In this document: positions 47,870 through 59,000 of the stretch, in pieces | Numbering within the stretch: the first letter of the stretch is position 1 | Layout of the letters: every line of letters begins with the position of its first letter | NCBI GenBank assembly: GCA_002118135.1 | Contig: BDIU01000325.1 | Span: 81,416-145,415, forward strand | Length of the DNA: 64,000 bases | Direction of reading: 5' to 3' | Origin: Trebouxia sp. TZW2008 | Lineage: Eukaryota > Chlorophyta > Trebouxiophyceae > Trebouxiales > Trebouxiaceae | Program-made: the position numbers and the translations under genes | Notes under the pieces: generated by a model | What the model was told of the DNA's origin: nothing | The model's input: only the letters and a program-made list of their open reading frames with translations | The model's database searches: none

Positions 47870-48344
47870 GTATAGAGTGTTTCAATCTTGAAGATAATCA
47901 TTTTCATTGCACTTTCTAGCTTACATTGCTAGGTGTGTGTGGCACAAGTGTTGTCTTGCCAGGCAGGCTTGTCCTGAGCATCACGAACTGAATCACTCCT
48001 TGCTCTTTTCAAGCCAACATGCTATGTGATTCTGCCTGAATTTTGGATCAGCAATAATCAGGCGGCAACAAGTAGAGGTCCAGATTTCAATTGCACTGAA
48101 ATTAGATGCCTCTGCGATCTAGATCTTTGGTCACTGACCACACATCACAGCCTGCGCATCACATCAAGGCATACGACGTGGCCTGACTCTCCGGGTGAGT
48201 GCTGGTACAGTACTCAGCTTACAAAGCTTCATACCAACTTTGCTGGGAATATTCACCAATATTAAGATCGATCAAAGTATTGCATCTAAGTGGTGGGCAA
48301 GTCCTCAAGATGGTTCCATGCTGCAACTGAATTTGTAAAGACAT

Positions 48345-48560
48345 TGTGTGCTGCCGTGGTGCTGAAAGGACGTTAAACTCTCAGTCGCAGGTCCGGGGTT
48401 CGATTCCCGGATCTATCGACACCGCTTAGTATACTGTGCGGGACCCCGGTGATAACCCAGCCGGTTGATAAAATTGGTTTGTCCGGTTGCTACAGACCGG
48501 CACTGGTCTGGTAACCACTCAGGTTGGCAAGAAATAATTTGCTACCTGCCCTTCATGGGC
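48345..48560 (+). mobile_element. tRNA-like relic, possible SINE head
   Basis: GGTTCGATTCC at 48397-48407 is a perfect B box. It is set in a stem of CCGGG (48393-48397) with CCCGG (48406-48410), like a tRNA T arm. An A box is not clear and no complete cloverleaf folds by eye. The following 150 bp is rich in CCGG and GGTCTGG hairpins and CpG, unlike its flanks. It may be a tRNA-derived SINE or a decayed tRNA gene. No poly(A) tail is visible. Confidence 0.4.
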
Positions 48561-49127
48561 GGTACCAGGATTGTTGCCAGCGGGCCGTTGATTCTTGAGT
48601 GGTCTTCATCAATGGTGCAGAAAGAGAAAGACAGGGAACAAGGCATGAGTAGCAGTGCCTCGGGTTGCAAATCCGATTGTCCCTGAGGACCAGGACGCTG
48701 CGGTCTATCTGCAGTCTCCTTATCACGCCTCACGGCGTAGTCATTTCTCTTTTTCTCATTGTGTGCCGCCAAGTCTCCTTCTACTCATACCTGGCAAGGC
48801 CTCAGATGTGGCAGCTGACTTCTTTAATACTGGGAAGTCAGGCTGCAAATCAATCTGCAGTGATGGCATTACAGACCGTGAAACCATATGAGATGAGTAG
48901 TGAAATCAGGAGTCAAATCAGTGATGTGTTTGACTTAAGTCTCTCAACAAGCAACGCGGCAGTAGACAATAACGACGCTTACGCCGACGATCGCTGCGTG
49001 CAGCATACCAAATCCGTCAGGAATGACTCTCAGCTAGCCGAGTGTAGACTGAGCTGGTGTCTCGTGGCGTTTTTACTGATCGAAGCAAGTGCATGCCCTT
49101 TCACACACCCGCGCTGATAGCCACGAA

Positions 49128-51622
49128 ATGGCGCCTAAGAAACCTCCCAGAAGCAACGAGGCCAAATTTGCTGTAGCATACCTCCGCAAACAGGGACAGT
49201 CCGTCAACAATCAAGTGTCGGACGCCGAGGTCATTGCCAGAGCTAAGGCAGGTAGGTCAGCCAACAGCTTGGCTTCGTGTGATCTCGTTCAGTGTTCTCA
49301 GTACGCTGCAAACCTCGTCAAGTCTGCTTTGACTGCAGAGCGAATCAGTGCAGCTGAGAAGCTGCCCTTGCCCCCTGTGACTGAGCAGCACATCCCAGAC
49401 GCTTGGCTGGCTTCTGCTATGCTGCAGGCCCCAGAAGCCGCAACTGTTGCCGGCGGTACTGACACCACAAACCAGCTTGTAACTGAAGCATTTTCTGGTA
49501 TGTTTAATGTCATGGCTGCTGTCAACCCTCAGTCCCAGGCTGCCAACCAACAGCTAATACTACAATGCCCTGTGCAGAGCCTGGCATGGCAGGGCGGTCC
49601 TCCTGCGTGCGCAGACCCAACCCAAAGTATGCGGCAGCTGATGAGAATCAGCTTCAGCCTAAGCAGGTCTCAAATGGTGATGCTGCTGATCCTTCCAAAG
49701 TTGATCATGACAAAAGGCAGCAGGGTACAGTCATAAGTGCGCCTCCCTCTACCATAGCAGCTCTTGGCTCCTGTGTACAGTCCCTGACATCAGCTGCAAC
49801 ACAATCAACTGAGCGCTCAGCCCTGGCAGTCATCCAGAGCACTGCAACAGACAGCCACCTGCCAGCTATCAATAGCGTCTAGGCTGTGTTGCATACCTCA
49901 CAGGCTGCACCCATTACCAACAGCAATGGCAGACATGTGGCGGCAGAGCAGCTTGGCAACGAGGCTTCCCAAAGTGCTGTTCCATCAACAGCTTCTCTCA
50001 GCAATACTGGCCCAGCAAACACAAGAGACTCTGCAGTGGCAGTAGCTCTGTCTGCAGCTTCCTCTGCTACTTCAATTGCTTCAGGCACAGGAGCTGCACT
50101 CAGCATTCCAACAGTGACTGCAACAATCGCTCCTGCCAGCAGCTTGACAGCAGCTGCTGCAGCCACTACCCCAGGCAGACCTGTTAGACCTGCTGGTACA
50201 GGACTTGCCCCAGCATCGGTGGTCAGCATCATCAGCTCTACTACAGCACCTGCTGCAATAGCAGCTAATGTAGGGGCAGTCGCCAGCAGCAGCAGGCCTC
50301 CTCCGCCCAGGTTTTCAGCAACTGCCAAACCTGCTGTTGTGTCACAAACTGTCGGTGCAAGAAGCAGAAACAGCACAGCTTCTGTTGGTGGAGCAGTGCC
50401 AGTCATGCCTGCCTCCAACATGGCCATTGTGCCTGTCAGCAATAGTAAAGACTTACCTGCTGAGGATCATCTGCGCACTCTTGACGATAGCTCAGCAAAA
50501 CATCTGTCAAGCATCATTGACAATGTGGACAGCATTTCAGAATGCCAGGATCCTCATGAGCTGCGCAAGGTTGTCCATGCGTTGCTGATGAAAATCCTGC
50601 AGCTTGAACGCGAGCTGGCGAACAAAGCTCAACTGATTGCCGTCATGGACAAGGCGGCAAACTTGTTCAATGTCCAGAGTGCTAGTATGAAGGACTTGTT
50701 CAAGACAATGAAGGCAGTTGCAGCTGGCGACAAGAAACCAGCAAAGCAGAAGAGCAGTGGCACTGATTATGAAGATTGGGTGCTGACAGTAGAAAGGGTG
50801 CAAGGGCCAACCATGATGCTTGCAGAAAGCGGTCCACCTGTCACACAAGTTTGGCTGTTCACCCTAGCGCCACCTGTCGGTGAAGACCAATCCTCAGACA
50901 CTGAACATGCTGGTGGATCTGGGCAGCAAAGTCTGACGTTGTTGCTGGCCAAGGATGCTTTGAACCTTGCTGGATTGCCAGAAGACAAGGTGGCTGGAAA
51001 GACATCATTGGTGAGCAAGCTTTCCTCATGCCGTTGTCATATTGCATCTCCGTAAGCTTTTGCACCATTGCATGCTATGCCTGCATAAACTTGAGGTCGG
51101 CTACACTCTGTTCAGCACTTGTATTGCAATGCTGGACTGATGCAAAGCATTAGCATTATTCATGGTGTCATGGCTGCAACTATGCTATGACCGGCATACT
51201 AGACACTGCATATGAGCGATCATCGTGACCTTACACCTGCATTTGTGATGCAGATCAGTAATGCCTTTGGACAGAGCAGAGGTAGCTCCCGTCTGAAGTC
51301 CCTTGAGCTGAACGCTCCCATGAAGGCACTCAGGAGGGAGCTTGATGCAGATGGCAATGATGCTTACTTTGACAAGCATGCAGCCAAAACCAAGTTTGTT
51401 GAGCTTGAGGTGATGAGTCAGCTTGTCAACAGGATTGCTGAGAACATGATGAAAGAGACTACAGATGCCCTTGCTGATGGTGGTAAGCTGGAGTGGTTGC
51501 GCCCAGACAAGGTCCAGCAGTATGTGGTGCTTGACAGAAAACAGTGGCAGATCCAGAAATGGATGCAAAGCCTAAATTCTAAAAACAAGGCACCATCAGA
51601 GCCTACAGCAGATGCTGAGTGA
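49128..51622 (+). CDS. Companion protein of the KDZ element, unknown function (possibly broken)
   Basis: The start is MAPKKPPRSNEAKFAVAYLR at 49128. Exon 49128-49251 joins 49339-49498 in phase 1, and a third exon reads on to NPKYAAADENQLQPKQVSNG. A TAG at 49880-49882 follows. The same frame, shifted by about 27 bp, continues from AAPITNSNGRHVAAEQLGNE to 51010, then joins 51254-51622 (ISNAFGQSRGSSRLKSLELN to EPTADAE). The middle is a long Ala/Ser/Thr-rich low-complexity stretch. It is followed by a helical part (ELRKVVHALLMKILQLEREL) and DALNLAGLPEDKVAGKTSL. The C-terminal exon is charged and well ordered. A 27-bp intron around the TAG is too short to be normal, so the TAG may be a disabling mutation or the gene may be two genes. 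I know no family for it. Confidence 0.5.
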
Positions 51623-52053
51623 TAGTGCATGAGACTTTAAGGGTGCCATTCAACTACTCGTTGCAACACAGTGTTTCATTTCATTGCTGATAGCCTGTGA
51701 TGTTGATTGAAAGCATGTGAATATGTCTTGCACATCACAGCACACAAGCCAAATGTGTCAACCAGTTGCAAGATCAGCTGCTGACAATCACATTCACCTG
51801 TTACTTTTTTATTATAATGATCTAGCAAGGAAATGTGTTGACAGTGGCAGCTCTGGTGTATTGTCTTGAGCCTGTTTTATTGCATCCAAGCTGAAGAAAT
51901 CAATACAAGTATGAAGAACCCTTATGCACGACGTTTTCTTTGATTCAAGTGTCGTCAAATGCATGGCTCTAGCTGTTGCATGCTCTTGTGTTGACATGCT
52001 ATATATTGTGTGTGATTTGTTCTGGAATGTGCATGACTGCAGACTACATGTGC

Positions 52054-55000
52054 TTACAACGCTTGGCTGAATTCTGTGTGAGTGACCATCTTGTCAATCT
52101 TCCGCTGATTCCACCTCTCAAGAAAGAATCTGACGCAGAACATAAATGTCGCCTGCTTCATCTGGCCAACACTGCCCTGAATACGCTTCAAAGCACTGTT
52201 GCACTGCTCAGCAATCTGGCTATTCAACACCTGCCACTCAGGATACAGTGACAAATTGTAGCTCCTAGCGCATGATACATGATTGAACCAGTGAAACCTG
52301 TCTGCCAGAAACATGGTGTCCTTGAAATGTTCAGGTTGCCGATTTAGACAGTAGTCCTGCAAAGCGCATGCAAAGTCGTACACAACAACCTTTGGAGCGA
52401 TTTCAAAGTATTTGAACAGCAACGAAAATGCTTCATCCCTGCCCTCAGCATCAGGAATGATGTAGAAACAGTAGCAAACACCATGCTTGCAAAACCATGT
52501 AAAAATACCACCAGTGCGCCGACTTCCACGTGAACCGCTGACAAATGCTTGACGGCACCCTTCCCATGAGTCTGCATTCCTATCCATGGCATAACGCTGT
52601 CTCACACGAACTTGCTTGACCCCAGAGCACACACCAGTCCGCAAACACTCATTTGACACACTAGATGGAGCATCTTCAATGCTGTCATCTGCAGCTATAA
52701 GAGGCCCACCAATCCCACATGCCATGCTGTTGTCAGCCAAGCATTTCAAAAACTTGGCATAGTTTGCATGCATAGCTTCCCCTGGACGTCTACAGCCACG
52801 CATGTGATCAAGAGCCAAGCAAAACTCGTAGAACAGTGGGGCATCAAGCTGTAATGTATCTATGAGTTCAGACCCAAATCCGTGTCCTATATCAGGGTCA
52901 ACATCAACAGCCAAAAACTGCAGCATGCTTTGCGCAACTGAATGTGGGAGGTACGACAAAGTTGGGCTGTCAGATGCCAATGTGACCAGCATCTTGGCCA
53001 GGATGCGCCTATTAGACCCAGATTGAGCATCACACATCTGACCAATATCATCAATCAAAGCAGACATGTCGAACCTCTGTACTAATGCCAAGAGCTCAGG
53101 ATGCTCCTGCTCATACACAAAGGGCTGCTCATCAGTTCTACGACCAGATGCTGTTTTGCCGTCACCTCTCACATGAGTAGCAAAGCGGGACAGCAGTTTG
53201 CGTGATGGGAGACTCCCTATAAAGCAGCGCTGCGCTCTGTCGTGAGGCCTCTCATGCCTGTGACCATCAGAAGGACCAACTTGCTTGATGGGCACACCAG
53301 TATAGTATTTGGCAAGGATACTCTCAGATGTTGCATCCCCTATCAGAACATCAGGGCAACTGCCACACTCAGGACATGTGAAGGCATACTGCAGATCCAG
53401 CTTGATCGCCCAGGCTTGAAACACCTCCCTAAAAGTCTTGTTTGTGCAAAACTTGAAGCATGAACCGTCAGGAAGTGGCGGCACAAGATGCTGGTAACTG
53501 TCTTTCTGAATCTGAACATAACCATTCAAGGTTTGACCATTAAGCACAAGCTCATTGGCATAGCCATACAGCATGCGAAGCGAGACACAACTTGAATCAG
53601 AGTAGTGAAACAAGCCGTCATCATACCCATCATAGACAATGGTGCAATCAGGGTTGTGCGCTGCACAACGTAACTCATACAAGGGACGTGTGCAGCCACC
53701 ACATGGATCTGGATATAAGACTACACAAGCAGGATTGACTTGTATTGACTGGTATGCATGCCCACAAGAACAGAGCTGCCTGTCATTGGCAGGTTCCAGC
53801 CGCTCAGGAATGCCCCTTCTGCTCCATGCATGGATAGCCTGTGTTGTGGCTGCATCAGGAGGATATGGGTATGACTGATGAGGAGACTTGCAATGCCAAA
53901 TCTTTGACCAGTCTTGTTCAGTCTCCTCCTCTTGATCAGCTTCAAGACCATCAGCTCCGACCTGCAGTGCAATGTGCACATGCTGAGACACTGACCCATG
54001 GGATGACACAAGGCCAGTCTGCTTGTTGTGCATCAGAGAAAGGCATATCCACAAGATACATGCTGCAAAGCATACTAGGGAATGTGGAACAAACTGAAAA
54101 CCTGCGCAGGATGACAAGCGCATGCAAATGCTAAATAACATAACCAATCTCACCTGCACCACATCTTCTTCATCTGACAAGCTGTTTGGCTCTGCATCTC
54201 CATGTGCATCAATATACTGTCTCACAGCTTGACAATGCTCACACTGGGTTCTGCAACTTGAGTGGCTACAACGCAGCGTGCTATCAACTCGTGAGGGTGT
54301 CACCAAGCACTGACCAACCCAGTAAGCGACAGGCGTAATGTTCTGATGTGCCGCACAAACTGGAATTACACCATGCTCTGGCAGCTGCACTGGGACTGAC
54401 GGACGAGCCGATACATGCGCGGTGTGAATAAATAACATTTCTGATTTGCATCTGTCCTGAAGTTCTCACAGCTGCAAACCAGACTGCCTCCTCGCCGAGA
54501 AACCTGCATCAACACCAGAACATATGAGCACATGGTAGGGAAGCTCCTAATACTGGTGAGACTGGGCAAACCAAGACTGCGTGCCCACCATGACTGGGCG
54601 TTGAGGAAGCAGTCTTGGCATGTGCACATCCACATCCGGCAGAGCCCAGCCATCATCTGGTAGAGGGGTCTGATATGCAAAAGGACTGATCAGCAATGCA
54701 TTGCGGAACCACTTAAGAGTGCCGGGCAATTCTCTTACAACAGCAGTCAGTTTGCGCTTTTTTGGTCTATTTGTGTCTGCAGCAGAATGCGGTTGCTCTG
54801 AAGGCTGCCTCCTTTGACGCTGCGTGCTGGCTGGCATGCTGCTGCTGCTGGCCTCGAATGACTGCGCTGGCACATCAAGCAACATCCAGTCACAAAGCTG
54901 CTGCCAGTACTCATTTGAGAACATGTGCTGCACTTTTTCTGTAGAGTATCTCCATGTGCTGATGTCATTGGAGCTGGGGCCTGTATGCATGTACACAAAA

Positions 55001-55422
55001 AATGCTCGCTGAGGATGAGTTGCTGCTATTGCTTTGGCTAGATATTGTAGGTTTGGCATGCGCCCTTCCCACAATTTCCGCCGTTTTACTGGCACAGTCT
55101 GCAGCTCTCCTTCCACTTCATCCACAGCTCTGAAGTCAGACGAAGAGTGTGAGTGAAGCTGTTGCTGCAAGAAGCCTAAAAAGTCATCACTGCTCTTCAG
55201 CTCTTGCAGTGAGTCGCTGACATAGTAACGCAAGATGTCTGCGACGTCTGTATATGCGACCAGGGCGTGACCCCCGAGCCTGATGCTGAGCTCTGCCACC
55301 TTTTTGATAAGCTTCTGACCTGCTGCGTCGAAGTTGCTCGGCATCTGAACTGCAGCCACGTTTGTCGCAGCCATCGGCCTGCGTGGAAGGCGGTCATCAG
55401 GACCAGCAATTCTTTGCAGCAT
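52054..55422 (-). CDS. KDZ transposase with N-terminal SWIM-like zinc motif
   Basis: The catalytic part is one open frame of 794 codons (54438-52054). Near its end it has KVVVYDFACALQDYCLNRQP, FLADRFHWFNHVSCARSYNL and NSQIAEQCNSALKRIQG, then FFLERWNQRKI. These are the D, D/H and E blocks of the RNase-H-like KDZ core (about residues 685-780). Cys-rich knuckles come earlier (LRCSHSSCRTQCEHC, CPDPCGGC-like, FTCPECGSCP). Upstream, an exon near 54507-54445 reads VSRRGGSLVCSCENFR, a CxC SWIM-type start. The ORF 55422-54547 (PKKRKLTAVVRELPGTLKWF, with a nuclear-signal-like patch) is probably the first exon, joining in phase 0. The junction at about 54450 is not resolved. The long open frame suggests a young or intact copy. 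Some animal KDZ copies are annotated as 'HMG domain-containing protein 3'. Confidence 0.8.
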
Positions 55423-56070
55423 AATTACCCATTCGAGCTAGAAGAGCAGAAGAGCAAACAGCACGAGCACAGCTGCGCGCAGAAACTGGTATGCATGATC
55501 CTGGGGAAAGCAAAGTACTTGCCTGCGGCTAGGAGTATAAAGTGGCAGGCAAAGGTCGTGATAGCTTCTCGAAGCTTCACAACGTAGTTTGCTGTGACTT
55601 CGAGGCGCTGATGTCTGTAAAGCAGCAACAAACGAGCTGAGATGCAGTATTGGGCAACAGTGCAATGCCAGTCTCAAGCACCCACGGGAGCTGCCCAATA
55701 CACACCTCTCAACGTCAGAAGTACTTGCAAATGGTCTGCCGACACTTTACCCCTGCTTTCATGGCGCTGGACCGCTGCCGCGAAGCCCTTGAACACCCAG
55801 TGCATTGCGCAAGCACCCGCACTTCTACTTGATTTGACTTATGATTTCACTAGCCAAATCAACGCGTTTCACGTCAGTGTGGGGGTGTAACGCCTGCAGG
55901 CATGCGCGGACGCATGCACTCGCGAGTGTATGAGACAAGAGCGTCACGTCGTCAAAATCACGACGACGCAACTACAAGCAGAGTGGGTTGTGGCAATCAG
56001 GGCAGCAGGCGTACACTGCACTTTCGACCTGTGAGTATCACAGCTCCTCAATCGGGTCTAGCCTTCCCGC
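55423..56070. other. Unassigned; weak minus-strand exon candidates
   Basis: Minus-strand pieces with splice-like borders include HQRLEVTANYVVKLREAITT (about 55610-55530), TFGLAQTPPADFEAYRRVAG (about 56360-56300) and a CVQALHAADVTLPELAGAVQ exon ending at 56482. They could form a small gene overlapping the FMO 5' intron, but I could not join them. Confidence 0.25.
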
Positions 56071-59000
56071 ATGCTGTGTGCGCGTCCTGGTCGCTTCATT
56101 GCCATATCTCTGCAAGCGGTGAGCATTCGCGCTGTCTGCAAATAAGCATGAGAAAGTTGGCATAAGCACGACCCTTGGCTTGAAGCATGTCCGGCACTTT
56201 TCACCCAGAAAAGCTTTGTAAAGGCTGACTTCGCTCGCGCAAAGCTTCTAGCGACCTTCATGCGCTGCAGCAAGCATACACTACCTGCAATGTACTCACC
56301 AGCAACCCTTCTGTAGGCCTCAAAATCAGCAGGAGGAGTTTGGGCAAGGCCGAAAGTCCAGATCAAAAAGGGCCCAGGGCACAGAGCAGCTATGGTGCAG
56401 TGCACTTCACAGCCAGCCGACCAGCGTCAAGCCCTGTCGGTGGTGAGCTGAACGTTCATGACACATATGCCAGCACCATACCTGCACGGCTCCTGCTAGC
56501 TCTGGCAGTGTAACATCAGCAGCATGCAGTGCTTGCACGCACTTGGTCAAAATCTGCAAAATGCCTGGGTTTTCCAGCTTGCCTCTTCAGCAGCCATAGC
56601 CCAGAATCCCAAAAGCTTTTCCAAATTGTCAGATCAAACCGATGGCTGCTCAGTCAGGCTATTTGCTCTTGGCTCAAATTCTTGGTCTATGAGCATAACA
56701 CTGACAAAGTCAAAGTGCAGCATCAGTACTTCCACAGTATGCTTCATACTGTTACAGGCTGTGATTGGGGCAGGGGCAGCTGGCCTGGTTGCTGCTAGGG
56801 AGCTGGTGCAGGAGGGGCACCGTGTGAATGTCTTCGAGAAGGGGTCCGCCCCCGGGGGAGTGTGGGTCTACACAGATGAAGTAGAGGCGCCAGACCTCCT
56901 CGGTAAGGACATATAAAGTTGTTCTTGTAGCTGCGAAATCAGCCTAGACATGTGCAACCCAAGTCTTGTCTTGCCAGGCCACCTTGTTTTGATCATCATA
57001 GAAAGGTTGTGATGAGTGCACCAATGGCTGGGAAGTTGCACAGCGCAATGCATTGTTTGTGGCTTACTTGGCATTCACAGTTAGTCAGTACACTGTGTAG
57101 CGCTTGGGCTGTTCTGCAGCAGACCCTGAAGCAAACATCAGAGCTTTCCACAACGCCTTTTGCCTTTCTGTTCAAGCTAATGGCAGCTGCCGTTGTGCTG
57201 CAGAGAGGACAATCGACTGTGACAGATTGTGATGTGCTGATCAATTGACTGCAGGGAAGGACCCCAACAGGCGCCTTGTTCACAGCAGCATGTATGCAAA
57301 GCTGCGTACCAATCTACCTAGGGAAGTCATGGCCTACACAGACTTTGCCTTCGATGACTTAGCAGGTCAAAGCAAAGACCCTCGCAGGTTTCCTTCCCAT
57401 GAAGAGGTCAGCTTTGCTTGCTTTTAGTGATTGCATTGAAGCACTTGACTGCTACATGTTGCACCAGACCTGCCATCATCACTGCTGCTTGCATGCTTGC
57501 TAAGCCCAAACAGTCACAAGAGCTGCCTTGCAAGCTTTCATGCATCACCGTTGTCCAGAGCTTGCAAGACAGGCTTTATCACTGTCTGCACTTATCAAGC
57601 ATGCGCGCAATGGTGATGGTGAGACGACTGCTGCCATGCATAGACTTTCATCGTTGATAAAGCCAACTCAGCATGCTGACCATAGCAGGTGCATGTTCTA
57701 CTTCTGACTCATTTCTGCTTTGCTTGGGCTTGTCCTGCTTTCAGAGTTTCGGCTTAGGGCGACGGTCATCAGCCAAGGGCGTACAACCACATGCCAACCT
57801 TAGTTGAGTCTCACAGCATTGACAGCTTGAGTGGGCATGCAATGCAAACCATTGATGCTACTTGCCATGAGCACACAGAAAACAGCATGCATATGTGGGG
57901 GCTCAGTACAGCCTTGTAATTGGTGCATTGTGATTGGTGCGTCTGTCCAAGTCTATCTATGTTTGTCTGAAACAAAAGTTGTATGGGCATTGCAGGTTTT
58001 GAGATACCTACAAGCCTTTGCAGCAGCATTTCAATTGAGCCGGTACATCAGATTCAACACAGAAGTGGTTGCAGCTGTCCCTATTGCATCTGACAGTCAT
58101 CAGCATCAGGATCAAGAGCGGCTGAAAAGCAATCAGCATGCAACTGCAAGCGGCCGTGACACCAGCTTGACTAATGGTGACTCACATGGCAATGAGTCAC
58201 AGCTGCCCTGGCCCAAGTGGCGCATCACGACTAAGGCAGTGCCAAAAAGGAAGCTACCAAGCAGCAATGAACACCTGCTGCAGCAGGAAACGAGCAATGG
58301 CAACATTAGCAATCACAGCAACAGCATAAATGGTCACTCTCATGATGCTACCACACACAGCAATGGTCACGCACACACGGACAATCCTCATGCATCCCCC
58401 CCTGTCTCAAGTGGCACGGACGCGCAGACAGGCTGTACAGAGGCCAATGGCAGTGACGTACAGCAGGACTTCACAATCCCTGCTGGCAGTGACGCACAGA
58501 CAGACAGCAACAGTCAGACTGCCACATACGACGCACTGGTGGTCTGCAATGGCCACTATAGCGCACCCAGATGTCCTGATGTCAAGGGTTCAGACGCATT
58601 TCCGGGGCAAGTCATGCACAGCCATAACTACAGGGAGAATGAGGTCTTCAGAGGTCAGACAGTGGTGCTTGTGGGTGCCTCTGCTTCTGGTGAAGATATA
58701 TGCAGAGAGATTGCGGAGGTAGCAGACAAGGTAAGTCCACTACAGCAGCAAGTGCTGGACCACAGCGACCAGACCCTGACAGCAATTGACGCTACAGCAT
58801 AGACTCTTGCCCCACACAACTCAATAGTCCTTTGTACAGAAGCACCGCTTTTTTCGCTAGTTGCAAGGCTTCCTATTCTCAGACAACTGCTGATGCTAGA
58901 GTGGAAACAGTGACACCTTTGATCAGTGCTTCTGAAGTGGTCCAGCTCGTGAACAGACTTGGTTGCTCAAAGACAGTCGCTTGGTCACTATACATACCTA

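Larger units (their letters stand above)
49128..55422. mobile_element. KDZ-type (Kyakuja-Dileera-Zisupton) DNA transposon region with two tail-to-tail genes
   Basis: It holds a companion gene (plus, 49128-51622) and a KDZ transposase gene (minus, 55422-52054). They converge on a 430-bp gap at 51623-52053. Both lie outside any host gene, between the plastid-protein gene and the FMO. I did not find terminal inverted repeats or target-site duplications, so the limits given are gene limits and the element is larger. Pairing of the two genes in one element is inferred from position and composition. Confidence 0.6.

Noticed and set aside
48361..48420. Intact tRNA gene
   Set aside because: T arm only; no acceptor pairing, A box or anticodon arm could be formed by eye.
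49879..50442. Ala/Leu-rich minus-strand ORF
   Set aside because: Antisense shadow of the low-complexity part of the plus-strand companion gene.
54547..55422. Separate host gene upstream of the transposase
   Set aside because: Same strand, adjacent, with a nuclear-signal-like patch and a phase-0 donor fitting the SWIM exon; more simply the first exon of the transposase gene.
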